From a virus, in the IMG/VR virus record IMGVR_UViG_3300017987_000006, positions 62,001 to 126,000 of that record: 64,000 nt of DNA; one strand, 5' to 3'. The notes under the pieces were generated by a model. It worked only from the letters and a program-made list of their open reading frames with translations. It was not told the origin of the DNA and did no database searches. The position numbers and the translations under genes were made by a program. Position 1 is the stretch's first letter. Each line of letters starts with the position of its first letter. Below are positions 33,847-42,130 of the stretch, piece by piece.

Positions 33847-36800
33847 ATGTCGAACCTGCCACATCCCCTCGGTGATTCCTCCGCTGGAGATATGTTTTAC
33901 CCGGGCTCGCCGTCTGTCATCGCGACTGACACGCCCGGAGCGGCCGGTAGTCGAGCGGTCGAGTTTGGCGAGGATGGGTTGTCATCGGCGGTTAATCGTA
34001 TGGGATACGCCTTGGCCAAAAACGACGAGTACATGCAGGCCAGGATGGAGGCGAAGATCGCAAAGCCCGAGTTTGCGACATTTGTTCCTTCTGGCGGAAA
34101 TGGCGATACCTACACCTTCAGCGGGGTAGATCTGTTCGTGGGCGCGGCGGACTATCTACCGGAAACGCAAGCCGTTCGCGACTCGTTGATCTCCGTTCTG
34201 GACACAAGCTACAACGAGCTGCTTGACGCCAGCGGAGACCGTGTGGTCGTCAAGGAGATCAGAAACGTCGGCGATTTGTCCTCCATTGTGGGCGATACGG
34301 CTGGAGCTGGCGGAGACGATGATGGGTTCTACGATAGTGGAGCGCTCATTCGTTTTGGAACAGTCGATCCCGTCACGGGCGCGGCAAACCCCGGGTACTA
34401 CACGTTGCCAGACGCGGTGGGAGTTGTCTTTGTGCATGGCTTGGCCAGGACGATCGATAGCTTGGCCACGGGTGGGTCAGAGCACTTGCTGCGGGATGGA
34501 TGGTTCAAGGGTGCGACGAGAGGAATCTCGGAGATTCATGCGGGGACGTTTCTGAAGGACGGCAGCCGACTAGCCACCGGCAATTTCGACATGAACAGCA
34601 AGAAGCTGTTGAATGTGGATGAAGCTAGAGGTGCCTCCGGCGCGGACATGCTTCTACATTCGCAGCAAGATCTCAACTTGCAAGATCAATATCTCACCGT
34701 CCCTCTTTCCGAGGCCGGTGATACCTCGGTGGTCGGCGGTAAGAGCTCGGTGGTCGGCGCGGTCAACAACAACACATATTTGACGAATGCGTTATCCGGA
34801 AACAGGTGCGTTGCTGGTGGGGCACTCACATTTGATCCAGGCGGCGCGTCGATAACAGTCCCGGCCGGGACTGTCGTGTCGCTTAACGGAACTGCGACTC
34901 CCAAGAGCGGAGTTCACACCGTGGTAGGGTTGGGGTCAAACCTTGTTTTGGTAGTGGATGCGAGTGGGGCGTTCCAGGAGCGAGTAGTTGGCGGTGTCCT
35001 ATCAACGGATGCACCGATAGCTATATTTAATAGCACCGGGGCGGCCTTCGATCTGGAAATCGATGCGCGGTGGTTGGCCTCCCGAAACTCCTCTACTGAT
35101 GAGATCACTGTTGGCGATCGTCAGGGATGTGATTTTGTAGACCTGCAGGGTGCGCTGGACTTGGCCTACGCCGCATCTCTCATCACTGCAACTGGTACGG
35201 TAATGTCCGGGATTCCTACTATCCGTGTGCGTGGGACCGTCCCCGTGGCGAGCACGCTGTCTGTCCGTTGCGACGTCCGTATCATTGGAGATCCTGGTGC
35301 GTTGTTGGAGTCCGACGCCGCGTTTGACGTCGACACGAATTTCATCGAGTGCCCTACGACTGCTCATAAGATCATCATGGAGAACTTGTTAATCAAGTGG
35401 AGCGGATCATCTGCGCAGAACGCGGCCAACTCCATGATCGTCAACTGCGCTACAGGCAGCGTCTTTCTCGACCTCGACATCTATGGTGTGAACAGCACAA
35501 ACGGATTCGGCAGAGGATTCTTTTGGTCTTTGGCCGGTCAGGAACACATCGCTCTTCGGCGTTGTCGTTTTCGCCACCTGCAGAACAGCGTACTCAACAC
35601 CAACTCCAATGTGGACTACATGTCCATGCACAACATCCGCATCAGCGACTGCGATGGATCTAGCGATATCGGCCTGGCGTTGCTGGGAGAGGGGCACACG
35701 CTGGACCGCATACGGTTCGAGGATGATTCGTACGGAAGCGCAGTGAAGATCGGCCCAGGAAGTGAAATTAGGGAATCACATCTTCAGGGGGTTGGTCCGG
35801 TTGTGGAGTTTGATGACTCTAGCTCGACTCGCAAGGACTTCTTGATCGATGGGTGTACAATCTCTGCTACCACTCAATACGGTGTCTACACCGCGTTGGC
35901 GGCCAGCTATGAGATCCGGTGTACGATCAGGAACAGCGATATTTCTGGTAGTAGAGCACTTCAGATCGACAACGCCTCTAGTCCAGACAGAAGCACTCGC
36001 TACCATGTCGAAAACTGCAAGCTGTATGGCGACTCGACCTATATTGCGTACTTCTCGAACGCCAGGGACGTGCTCCTGACCAGCACCTACATCAAAGACG
36101 ACACAGGACTCAGCTCGGTTTACGCAACGGGTGATACTTCCCTGCGGGTCAAGTCCAGCACGTTCGAGGGAAACGCCGCGACAGAGCATATCGAGATGGA
36201 CAGCCCGACGGATGCACTGCTCGAGGGAAACCACTTCCTTAGCGGCAAGTATCAGATAAGCGGTACCGCGAGTCATATCCGTATTATAGGGAACTATCAC
36301 TATTACGGGGAGGAGGCTGCGATATATCTGTCCGGGGCGTCGGATGGGATCAAGATCATTGGCAACCACTTCGTCGGCAACAACTACTACTCGATCAGAA
36401 TTGATCATACATCAGCACTGCGTCCGATCATTTCAGAAAACGAGTTTTATCAGTGTGAGGCCCAGCCGGTTAGTGGAGACAACGGATTCGTAGTCCGGAT
36501 CCATGGAGCGACGGACTCGCACGCCAAGATCATCAACAATTCGTTCTACGAGTGCGGTGATTCAAGCGCCACGGACAACCGAGTGACATACATAGTGGAA
36601 ACAGGTGGGAGGAGTGAGGTTCGCGGGAATACGTTTGTCCAGGCATTGGGTCAGAATACACCCAGCATCTCTGACGAAGTGCGGTTTGTGGTGGTAGGGA
36701 ATTACTCCACTGTGGCAGACAACGAATTTCACCACGACTTTACGGTTGCGGATAGCGCACAACCGGAGAATATGATCGGGATCATTCCGGGAACATACAA

Positions 36801-37434
36801 CCGTGTTTCTGGAAACAGGTTCTATTGGCTCGGAACACACCCGGAGACCGCATCGCAGATGGTGGTTGTACGCGGGGTAGATCTGGCCAACGACCACTGT
36901 ACGCTGGAGAGCAACTTCATGGGGGCACACACTATGTCCCCGGTCACCTACCTCATTTACGCAGGAACGAACAACAGCATCGTCGCGCGGAACCAGTCCA
37001 TCGACGGTAGTATACTATCTACTGGTAATTACAACATGTTCCTCAGCAACGTAGTGGAGAACGACGATCTCAATGCTGGGGGGGATACTGATGACAACAA
37101 CGTTCTCATCGGAAACATCTCTGTTGGTAATGGGGATATAATGTGTGAGGGCGATAACTGCGTATTCGTCGGAAACGCGGCCTACGGAAACGGGGACATA
37201 TCTGCCGGCGTGACGCAAGAGACAGACGGAAACGAGAACGTTGTCATTGGGCAGCTGATGGGAGGGACGGGGACGTTGTATGCGCGGGGGCAGGATGTGA
37301 TCACTTTGGGTAACCAGAACACTGGAGCAGCAACGCTGTCATTCAACGTGAGCGCCGCCAGCGCAGCCAAGCCGCACAACGACACCATTACCAACCTCGG
37401 GGCACAGAACCTCAGAGATCAAATGAACGGATAG
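33847..37434 (+). CDS. Tailspike with right-handed beta-helix domain
   Basis: A 1195-residue protein. Residues 1-250 form an N-terminal attachment region. At residues 420-470 a VGDRQGCDFVDLQGALDLAY segment opens a pectate-lyase-like fold, and residues 470-1100 show repeated short strands with N-x-F, G-N and S-x-I turns (IIGNHFVGNNYYSIRI, IINNSFYECGD), the signature of a right-handed parallel beta-helix. Such spikes bind or cleave surface polysaccharides. Catalytic residues cannot be assigned by eye. The C-terminal 90 residues are a Gly/Asn-rich strand domain. Confidence 0.8.
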   Translation: MSNLPHPLGDSSAGDMFYPGSPSVIATDTPGAAGSRAVEFGEDGLSSAVNRMGYALAKNDEYMQARMEAKIAKPEFATFVPSGGNGDTYTFSGVDLFVGAADYLPETQAVRDSLISVLDTSYNELLDASGDRVVVKEIRNVGDLSSIVGDTAGAGGDDDGFYDSGALIRFGTVDPVTGAANPGYYTLPDAVGVVFVHGLARTIDSLATGGSEHLLRDGWFKGATRGISEIHAGTFLKDGSRLATGNFDMNSKKLLNVDEARGASGADMLLHSQQDLNLQDQYLTVPLSEAGDTSVVGGKSSVVGAVNNNTYLTNALSGNRCVAGGALTFDPGGASITVPAGTVVSLNGTATPKSGVHTVVGLGSNLVLVVDASGAFQERVVGGVLSTDAPIAIFNSTGAAFDLEIDARWLASRNSSTDEITVGDRQGCDFVDLQGALDLAYAASLITATGTVMSGIPTIRVRGTVPVASTLSVRCDVRIIGDPGALLESDAAFDVDTNFIECPTTAHKIIMENLLIKWSGSSAQNAANSMIVNCATGSVFLDLDIYGVNSTNGFGRGFFWSLAGQEHIALRRCRFRHLQNSVLNTNSNVDYMSMHNIRISDCDGSSDIGLALLGEGHTLDRIRFEDDSYGSAVKIGPGSEIRESHLQGVGPVVEFDDSSSTRKDFLIDGCTISATTQYGVYTALAASYEIRCTIRNSDISGSRALQIDNASSPDRSTRYHVENCKLYGDSTYIAYFSNARDVLLTSTYIKDDTGLSSVYATGDTSLRVKSSTFEGNAATEHIEMDSPTDALLEGNHFLSGKYQISGTASHIRIIGNYHYYGEEAAIYLSGASDGIKIIGNHFVGNNYYSIRIDHTSALRPIISENEFYQCEAQPVSGDNGFVVRIHGATDSHAKIINNSFYECGDSSATDNRVTYIVETGGRSEVRGNTFVQALGQNTPSISDEVRFVVVGNYSTVADNEFHHDFTVADSAQPENMIGIIPGTYNRVSGNRFYWLGTHPETASQMVVVRGVDLANDHCTLESNFMGAHTMSPVTYLIYAGTNNSIVARNQSIDGSILSTGNYNMFLSNVVENDDLNAGGDTDDNNVLIGNISVGNGDIMCEGDNCVFVGNAAYGNGDISAGVTQETDGNENVVIGQLMGGTGTLYARGQDVITLGNQNTGAATLSFNVSAASAAKPHNDTITNLGAQNLRDQMNG

Positions 37435-37443
37435 GAGAGGGAC

Positions 37444-37812
37444 ATGGAAAAGATCACTGCGGTCATGGCGAGCTGGGAGGCCTTCCTTTTGGCGTTCGCC
37501 GCCTTCGCGATCATTGGAGTCATCAGGCGAGCCGGCACGAAGAAGGACAAGGACGGAAATGTGGTCGGGGGTTGGGCGCAGAGCAAGCCGTTCAGCATGT
37601 TCATGGACTTCTACCCTTACATCTTCTGCGGCGGGATGGTGTTCGTACCAGGGATCCCATTACCAGAGAAGCTGGAAGCGACAATCGGGGCCAAGGTCTT
37701 GTACGCTATCTACTGTGGGTGGCTCTCTGACAAGTCCTTTGCCATCGTCAAACGCGTGCTGGAGAAGGGGCTCGGCATGAAGTTCGGGGCGGACAAGAAC
37801 GGCAAGAAGTGA
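37444..37812 (+). CDS. Holin-like membrane protein
   Basis: A 122-residue protein with hydrophobic segments at about residues 8-27, 52-70 and 82-96 and a Lys-rich tail. It is followed without a gap by a membrane-anchored coiled-coil protein. Size, topology and placement at the end of the tail genes fit a holin, but no holin family motif was recognised. Ribosome site GGAGAGG precedes the ATG. Confidence 0.55.
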   Translation: MEKITAVMASWEAFLLAFAAFAIIGVIRRAGTKKDKDGNVVGGWAQSKPFSMFMDFYPYIFCGGMVFVPGIPLPEKLEATIGAKVLYAIYCGWLSDKSFAIVKRVLEKGLGMKFGADKNGKK

Positions 37813-38135
37813 TGTCCAAGACCTGGTCCTGGCTGAAGAAGAACTGGATGTGGTTGATCGCCCCCGTGACGATCGCCGTCCTCGTCATCCTCTACCTCAT
37901 GGGGTGGAGACCAGAGAAGAAGGACGACGTGGACTCCGTCACCCCGGACGATGCCGCCGACCAGGCCGTGGAGGACACCAACACGGCGCACGATGAGCGG
38001 GAGAAGGCCATCAAGGAGCTGGAGGCGGAGCATCGCGAGAAGCTCAGCGAGATGACGGAGGAGCAGCTCGAGGAGTTCGAGGAAGTCAAGAAGAAGCCCA
38101 TAGACGAGGTAGCTGCATGGATAGACAGTCTGTAG
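37812..38135 (+). CDS. Membrane-anchored coiled-coil protein, i-spanin-like
   Basis: A 107-residue protein. The N-terminus is basic (KTWSWLKKNW), then a transmembrane helix spans residues 14-31 (LIAPVTIAVLVILYLMGW). The rest is a highly charged helix with heptads (DEREKAIKELEAEHREKLSE). This is the topology of inner-membrane spanins. The ATG lies in TGATG after the holin-like gene, and its 3' end overlaps the next gene. Candidate outer partner: the signal-peptide protein at 41.58 kb. Confidence 0.55.
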   Translation: MSKTWSWLKKNWMWLIAPVTIAVLVILYLMGWRPEKKDDVDSVTPDDAADQAVEDTNTAHDEREKAIKELEAEHREKLSEMTEEQLEEFEEVKKKPIDEVAAWIDSL

Positions 38136-38596
38136 CATCTTTCCTGGATGAGCTAGAAAAGATCGGTGCCACCGTCTTGATGAAGAGCTTGTCCCCTGCG
38201 GCCAAGCGCCTCATGCGCAAGGCAACGGGATTTACCGGATTGGCGGAAAAGGCGCAACCGGCGGCGGCCGCACAGATGCGGAGGGCCTTGGCGGGCCAGG
38301 GTCTTCACACTGAGGCCAGCATTCGTGCCGGTGGAGCTGGTCGGATAGCCAAGCGTCAAAGCCGTCGAGCGTACGATGAGGTCTTGAAGAGGCAGGGCCG
38401 GGTGTATCAAGGTACGCCGGGGTTGCAACAGCAGCTCGCGGCGATTCCTGGGCATCCGGGAACCATCACCAGAACACCGGCACGTATCGTTCCGCGCAGC
38501 GGTGTTTCGACCGTTAAACCTTCAGACGCGACTAGATCTGTAGCAGTTCCAAGACCTCAGCTGGCAGATCCATACGCTGCCACCGTTCTGGCGTAG
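38117..38596 (+). CDS. Putative capsid-cargo protein with FLDELEKIG motif
   Basis: A 159-residue very basic protein rich in Arg, Ala, Pro and Gly. Residues 8-17 (SFLDELEKIG) match the shared motif. The body has a helical basic part (residues 20-70, AAKRLMRKATGF) and a flexible Pro/Thr-rich tail. A small, basic, low-complexity protein behind a targeting motif resembles T4-type internal proteins that coat packaged DNA. The ATG overlaps the upstream gene by 19 bases. Function of the body unknown. Confidence 0.65.
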   Translation: MDRQSVASFLDELEKIGATVLMKSLSPAAKRLMRKATGFTGLAEKAQPAAAAQMRRALAGQGLHTEASIRAGGAGRIAKRQSRRAYDEVLKRQGRVYQGTPGLQQQLAAIPGHPGTITRTPARIVPRSGVSTVKPSDATRSVAVPRPQLADPYAATVLA

Positions 38597-38599
38597 ATC

Positions 38600-40012
38600 A
38601 TGAATCGGAGAACTTTAAGATCGCTGTGGGAGGAGCTGGAGAAGTGCGCGGCTAAGCTAAAGACGGAACTTCTGCCGCACCAAGAGCGTGTGGTGCAGAA
38701 GATCAAGGGTCAGCGCGGACTTGTCGTCGCCCACGGTCTCGGTTCCGGAAAGACTCTTTCCTCCGTCGCCGCCGCGGTACAGCTCAAGCCCGATAGTACC
38801 AAGGTGCTCGTCCCCGCATCCCTGCAGGAGAACTACAAGAAGGAGATGCGGAAGCACGTCAAGGGCAGGCTGCCAGGCAAGCTGAAGGTGGAGAGCCTGC
38901 AGAACTACGCTTCCAAGGGCCTGATACCAAACAGCGATCTCCTCGTTGTAGATGAGGCGCACCGCGCACGCAACCCCGCGTCGAAGACCTATCAGATCTT
39001 GCATGACGCGGACAACAAGAAGCGACTGCTGCTGACGGCCTCCCCAACCTACAACCGGCCGGCGGACGTGGCGACGTTGGTGAACCTGGCGGCGGGGGAC
39101 AAGGTCCTGCCGGCGGGGGCTGAGTTCGACAAGAGGTACATCGCCAAGCCGGCCAAGGGTGTCTGGTCTCTGCTCCCATTCACTCGCAAACGTCCGGGGC
39201 TGGTCCGCAAACACGAGCTGAAGAAGCCGTTGCAGAAGTGGGTCGACTACCACAAGGCGGAGGGGGCGGACTTCCCGGACACCAGTGAGGAGCGGGTGGT
39301 CACCAGGATGTCCAAGCGGCAGACGCAGCTGCACGATCATGCTTGGGGCAAGCTGCCGCTGATGACTAGGATCAGATTGAGGCGCGGTCTCCCTCCTGGT
39401 AAGGAAGACCTGCCCAAGATGAACTTCTTCATGGGGCAGTCGCGCCAGATCGCGAGCACGGAATCACCCTTCACCAAGGGACAGGCCGAGACATCGCCCA
39501 AGCTCGTCCGCGCGGTGGACGATCTATCAGCGAGGACCGCCGAGAACCCACGGCATCGGGGTTTGGTGTACTCCAACTACCTGGGCACGCTACGTGACTA
39601 CTCGCGAGAGCTGGAGAAGCGGAAGATCCCGCATGCAGCGTTCACGGGAGCACAGTCCCAGAAAACACGCAAGCAGCTGGTCCGGGACTACAACAAGGGC
39701 AAGCTGAAGGCGTTGCTGGTATCCTCCGCCGGAGGCGAGGGGCTCGATCTGAAGGGTACTCGGCAGGTGCAGGTGCTCGAGCCGCACTGGAATGAGGAGA
39801 AGCTGAAGCAGGTCATCGGTCGAGCAGTGCGGCATGGATCTCACAGCCACTTGCCCGCAGAGGAGAGACATGTCAACATCCAGAGGTTCGAGGCAAAACC
39901 ACGTCACGGTGGGCGAGGAGTCGAGCAGGTGCTGTATGATACGGCAGAGGACAAGGAACGCTTGAACCAGGAGCTGCGTGGGTTGATCACCAAGGGACAA
40001 CGTCATGGGTAG
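38600..40012 (+). CDS. SF2/SNF2-type helicase with N-terminal cargo-like motif
   Basis: A 470-residue DNA-translocase-type ATPase. Walker A GLGSGKT is at residues 46-52, DEAH at 118-121, the motif III-like TASP at 146-149, motif V (SSAGGEGLDLKG) near 375, and motif VI (QVIGRAVRHGSH) near 405. These are strong SF2 signatures closest to SNF2. Residues 8-17 (SLWEELEKCA) match the cargo motif. It is separate from the replication operon and lies among the cargo genes, which argues for packaging and ejection rather than ordinary replication. SNF2 domains are known in phage polyvalent proteins. Confidence 0.8.
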   Translation: MNRRTLRSLWEELEKCAAKLKTELLPHQERVVQKIKGQRGLVVAHGLGSGKTLSSVAAAVQLKPDSTKVLVPASLQENYKKEMRKHVKGRLPGKLKVESLQNYASKGLIPNSDLLVVDEAHRARNPASKTYQILHDADNKKRLLLTASPTYNRPADVATLVNLAAGDKVLPAGAEFDKRYIAKPAKGVWSLLPFTRKRPGLVRKHELKKPLQKWVDYHKAEGADFPDTSEERVVTRMSKRQTQLHDHAWGKLPLMTRIRLRRGLPPGKEDLPKMNFFMGQSRQIASTESPFTKGQAETSPKLVRAVDDLSARTAENPRHRGLVYSNYLGTLRDYSRELEKRKIPHAAFTGAQSQKTRKQLVRDYNKGKLKALLVSSAGGEGLDLKGTRQVQVLEPHWNEEKLKQVIGRAVRHGSHSHLPAEERHVNIQRFEAKPRHGGRGVEQVLYDTAEDKERLNQELRGLITKGQRHG

Positions 40013-40250
40013 ACGATCTATGAGAGCGTTCTGGGGGGAGCTGGAGAGCCTGGAGAAGCAAGCGGAGACCCACAAGCTAGGTGCTATGTACCACGGCTCT
40101 CCGCGCAAGTTGGGCATACTGAAGCCTCGAGACGAGCATGGAGACCCACGCGTTGTAAAGCAGCGGCGGTGGTCAGAGAAGGATGATCGGGGGGACCTGG
40201 AACTGGAGCGAGGCGCGTGTGCCTCTGGCTATGGCGCAGCAAGCTCGTAA
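40005..40250 (+). CDS. Short protein with cargo-like motif and HGSP fragment
   Basis: An 81-residue protein. Residues 8-20 (AFWGELESLEKQA) follow the shared N-terminal pattern. Residues 28-50 (AMYHGSPRKLGILKPRDEHG) match the opening of HGSP-type proteins, some of which are ADP-ribosyltransferase-like. The rest of such a domain is missing, and the tail from residue 53 looks like out-of-frame sequence. It is probably a truncated or frameshifted remnant. It overlaps the preceding helicase gene by 8 bases and the next gene by 20. Confidence 0.5.
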   Translation: MGRRSMRAFWGELESLEKQAETHKLGAMYHGSPRKLGILKPRDEHGDPRVVKQRRWSEKDDRGDLELERGACASGYGAASS

Positions 40251-41058
40251 GCGGAGCCTCAACATCGATGAGGCTCTGTGGGAGCTGGAGAAGAAGGCGC
40301 GGTGCATCGTGAAGTCGGAATACCTTGCCTGGAAGAAAAAGCGTGAGAAGCAGCTTGGTAGACCAATGACCTTCAAAGAGCTGGACACGGAGTTGTACAC
40401 CAGCCGTACGCCTCCTTGGGAGAAGAGGGCCTACAAGCTCCAAGGCAAGACCGAAGTCCAGGGCATCCCAATCTCCATTGAGAACCGCAAGGGCTCTGTC
40501 CGAAAGGGCACGGACTCGGACGGTAACGAGTGGAAGACTAAGATGCTCCTACCGTACGGATACGTCCGCGGCACGCGCGGAGCGGATGGCGAGCCGGTAG
40601 ACGCCTACGTCGGCCCGGACAAGGAAGCTCCGGACGCCTACGTTGTACACCAGAGGGATAAAGAGACCGGGAAGTACGACGAGGACAAGATCTTTTTTGG
40701 CATGAAATCCAAGAAGGATGTCAAGGAGGCGTTCTTGAAACACTACGACAGTCCAAAGTTCCTTGGGCCGATATCCCGTGTTCCTGTCGAGCGGCTAAAG
40801 GAGCTCATCACCTCCAAGCGCCGCCTCGTGAAAATCTCCGCGGCCAAAGATCAAAAGAACAAGGCCCTCCACTTCGCCCGCAAGGCAGGCCCTGGCCTCG
40901 GCGGCCTGGCCGGCCTGGGCATCGGCGCGGTCCTGGGAGCCCGCCGCGGAAAGCTCCTTAAGGGAGCCATCGCGGGTCTGGGAACCGGGGCAACACTGGG
41001 GTGGGTGCCGGACATGGCCGCCAACGCCCGCGAGGCCATCAGGAAGGTGAGTAAATGA
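40231..41058 (+). CDS. Polyvalent-type protein with inorganic-pyrophosphatase-like domain
   Basis: A 275-residue protein. ATG 40231 is preferred over 40183 because it gives the same KRSLNIDEALWELEKKA opening as its neighbours. Residues 68-195 match the phage polyvalent-protein pyrophosphatase-like domain: QGKTEVQGIPISIENRKGSV, KTKMLLPYGYVRGT, VDAYVGPDKEAPDAYVVHQ and a closing FLKHYDSPKFLG. Residues 215-262 are Gly-rich and hydrophobic, suggesting two membrane-inserting helices. The domain family is known from injected polyvalent proteins. Activity itself is not demonstrated. It overlaps the next gene by four bases. Confidence 0.75.
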   Translation: MAQQARKRSLNIDEALWELEKKARCIVKSEYLAWKKKREKQLGRPMTFKELDTELYTSRTPPWEKRAYKLQGKTEVQGIPISIENRKGSVRKGTDSDGNEWKTKMLLPYGYVRGTRGADGEPVDAYVGPDKEAPDAYVVHQRDKETGKYDEDKIFFGMKSKKDVKEAFLKHYDSPKFLGPISRVPVERLKELITSKRRLVKISAAKDQKNKALHFARKAGPGLGGLAGLGIGAVLGARRGKLLKGAIAGLGTGATLGWVPDMAANAREAIRKVSK

Positions 41059-41585
41059 TCGCCTCGTTCTTCGATGAGCTGGAGAAGATAGCGCTGAGCC
41101 AGGGCTTACTCACCAGGGCGTACACCAAGGCCACACATCTGGCGGAGCGGTACGGTCGGCAGGGTGATAAATGGCGGCAGCGTAAAGGGTTCCCGAAGAA
41201 GAAGCTCAAAGACCCCCAGCGCTCGGAGAAGGCGTATAAGAAGGCGCGTAGGTACAGCGGCATAGGTCAGGCGATCAAGAAGAAGCTCGAGGAGGAGCCG
41301 CGTTCTCTGAAGCTGCGGAACGTCAGCCGCGGAGAGCACAAACACTTCCGCCAGATCTTCGAGACGCGCCAAGCGGTGAAGCAGAAGGCTGAACAAGAGG
41401 CGAAGAGGAAGATGAGAGCAGAAGTCGAGCGCCAGGTTCAGAAGAGACTCCTCCGCGAAACAAATCCTCGGGAGTACGCGTACCAGTTGTGGCGCGGCCC
41501 ACATACTCCAGACGATGCGATCTCCAAGAAGATGTTTGCGAAAAGGATGAAGCACCACGACGCTTCGATAAAGGCTACTAAATGA
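41055..41585 (+). CDS. Basic putative capsid-cargo protein with FFDELEKIA motif
   Basis: A 176-residue, strongly basic protein (Lys/Arg throughout). Residues 4-13 (SFFDELEKIA) are nearly identical to residues 5-14 of the product at 14.04 kb. Residues 85-145 are helical with many Lys, Arg, Gln and Glu (AVKQKAEQEAKRKMRAE), suited to binding nucleic acid. No enzyme motif. The ATG overlaps the upstream stop, and the gene overlaps the next by four bases. A DNA-coating internal head protein is the most natural reading, by inference. Confidence 0.65.
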   Translation: MIASFFDELEKIALSQGLLTRAYTKATHLAERYGRQGDKWRQRKGFPKKKLKDPQRSEKAYKKARRYSGIGQAIKKKLEEEPRSLKLRNVSRGEHKHFRQIFETRQAVKQKAEQEAKRKMRAEVERQVQKRLLRETNPREYAYQLWRGPHTPDDAISKKMFAKRMKHHDASIKATK

Positions 41586-42130
41586 GGGTCCTAATTATCT
41601 GCGCGCTAAGCCTCCTCAGCGCCCCTGTGAGCGCCCGGACCCCCTGCACCATCCAGGACTACTCCGACCCCTCCAAAGCGCCCGATTTCGGCTGCCCAGG
41701 CCCCCAGGAGCCCGCCCTGGTGCCCGAGCTGAGGCCCAAACCCTCAATGGGGATTGAAAACGGCGCGACGGTCCTAATTAAGAAGAAAAAGATTCCGGTA
41801 CTTTATGACGCCGTTCTGATGGACAAGCTGAAGGTCATCGAGCTGGGCTTGAAAATCAAGGGGTTACGAAGGCTGCGCTGGCTCGAGCGCCACAAGGGGG
41901 AGAAGCTCCTCGCGGTGGAGCGGAAGTACGTGGGCCAGCGCTACCAAGCCCAGCTGAAGCTCGAGCAGGAGCGGGTCAAGACCGCCAGGGGTCAGCGGGA
42001 TGACGCCAGGCAGGAGAGGGACGATTCGCGGAAGTGGTATAGGTCCTTTTCCTTCGGCTTCACCGTGGGGGCTGGGACCGTGGTCGTTGTCACGGCCGGC
42101 ATCGTCATCGCTGTCCTCGCCGCGCGATAG
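41582..42130 (+). CDS. Exported coiled-coil membrane protein, spanin candidate
   Basis: A 182-residue protein with an N-terminal signal sequence (MRVLIICALSLLSAPVSA, likely cut after residue 18), a Pro-rich stretch, a long charged coiled coil at about residues 95-150, and a C-terminal transmembrane helix (GTVVVVTAGIVIAVLAAR). The two ends recall unimolecular spanins, but no lipobox is visible at the signal (RTPC is not one). It is the last plus-strand gene before the terminator. A lysis or envelope-fusion role is possible. Confidence 0.55.
   Translation: MRVLIICALSLLSAPVSARTPCTIQDYSDPSKAPDFGCPGPQEPALVPELRPKPSMGIENGATVLIKKKKIPVLYDAVLMDKLKVIELGLKIKGLRRLRWLERHKGEKLLAVERKYVGQRYQAQLKLEQERVKTARGQRDDARQERDDSRKWYRSFSFGFTVGAGTVVVVTAGIVIAVLAAR

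Noticed and set aside
40183-40230. Earlier ATG for the pyrophosphatase-like protein
   Set aside because: The extra 16 residues do not match the N-terminal pattern shared by neighbouring proteins, and the purine run abuts the ATG too closely for a ribosome site.
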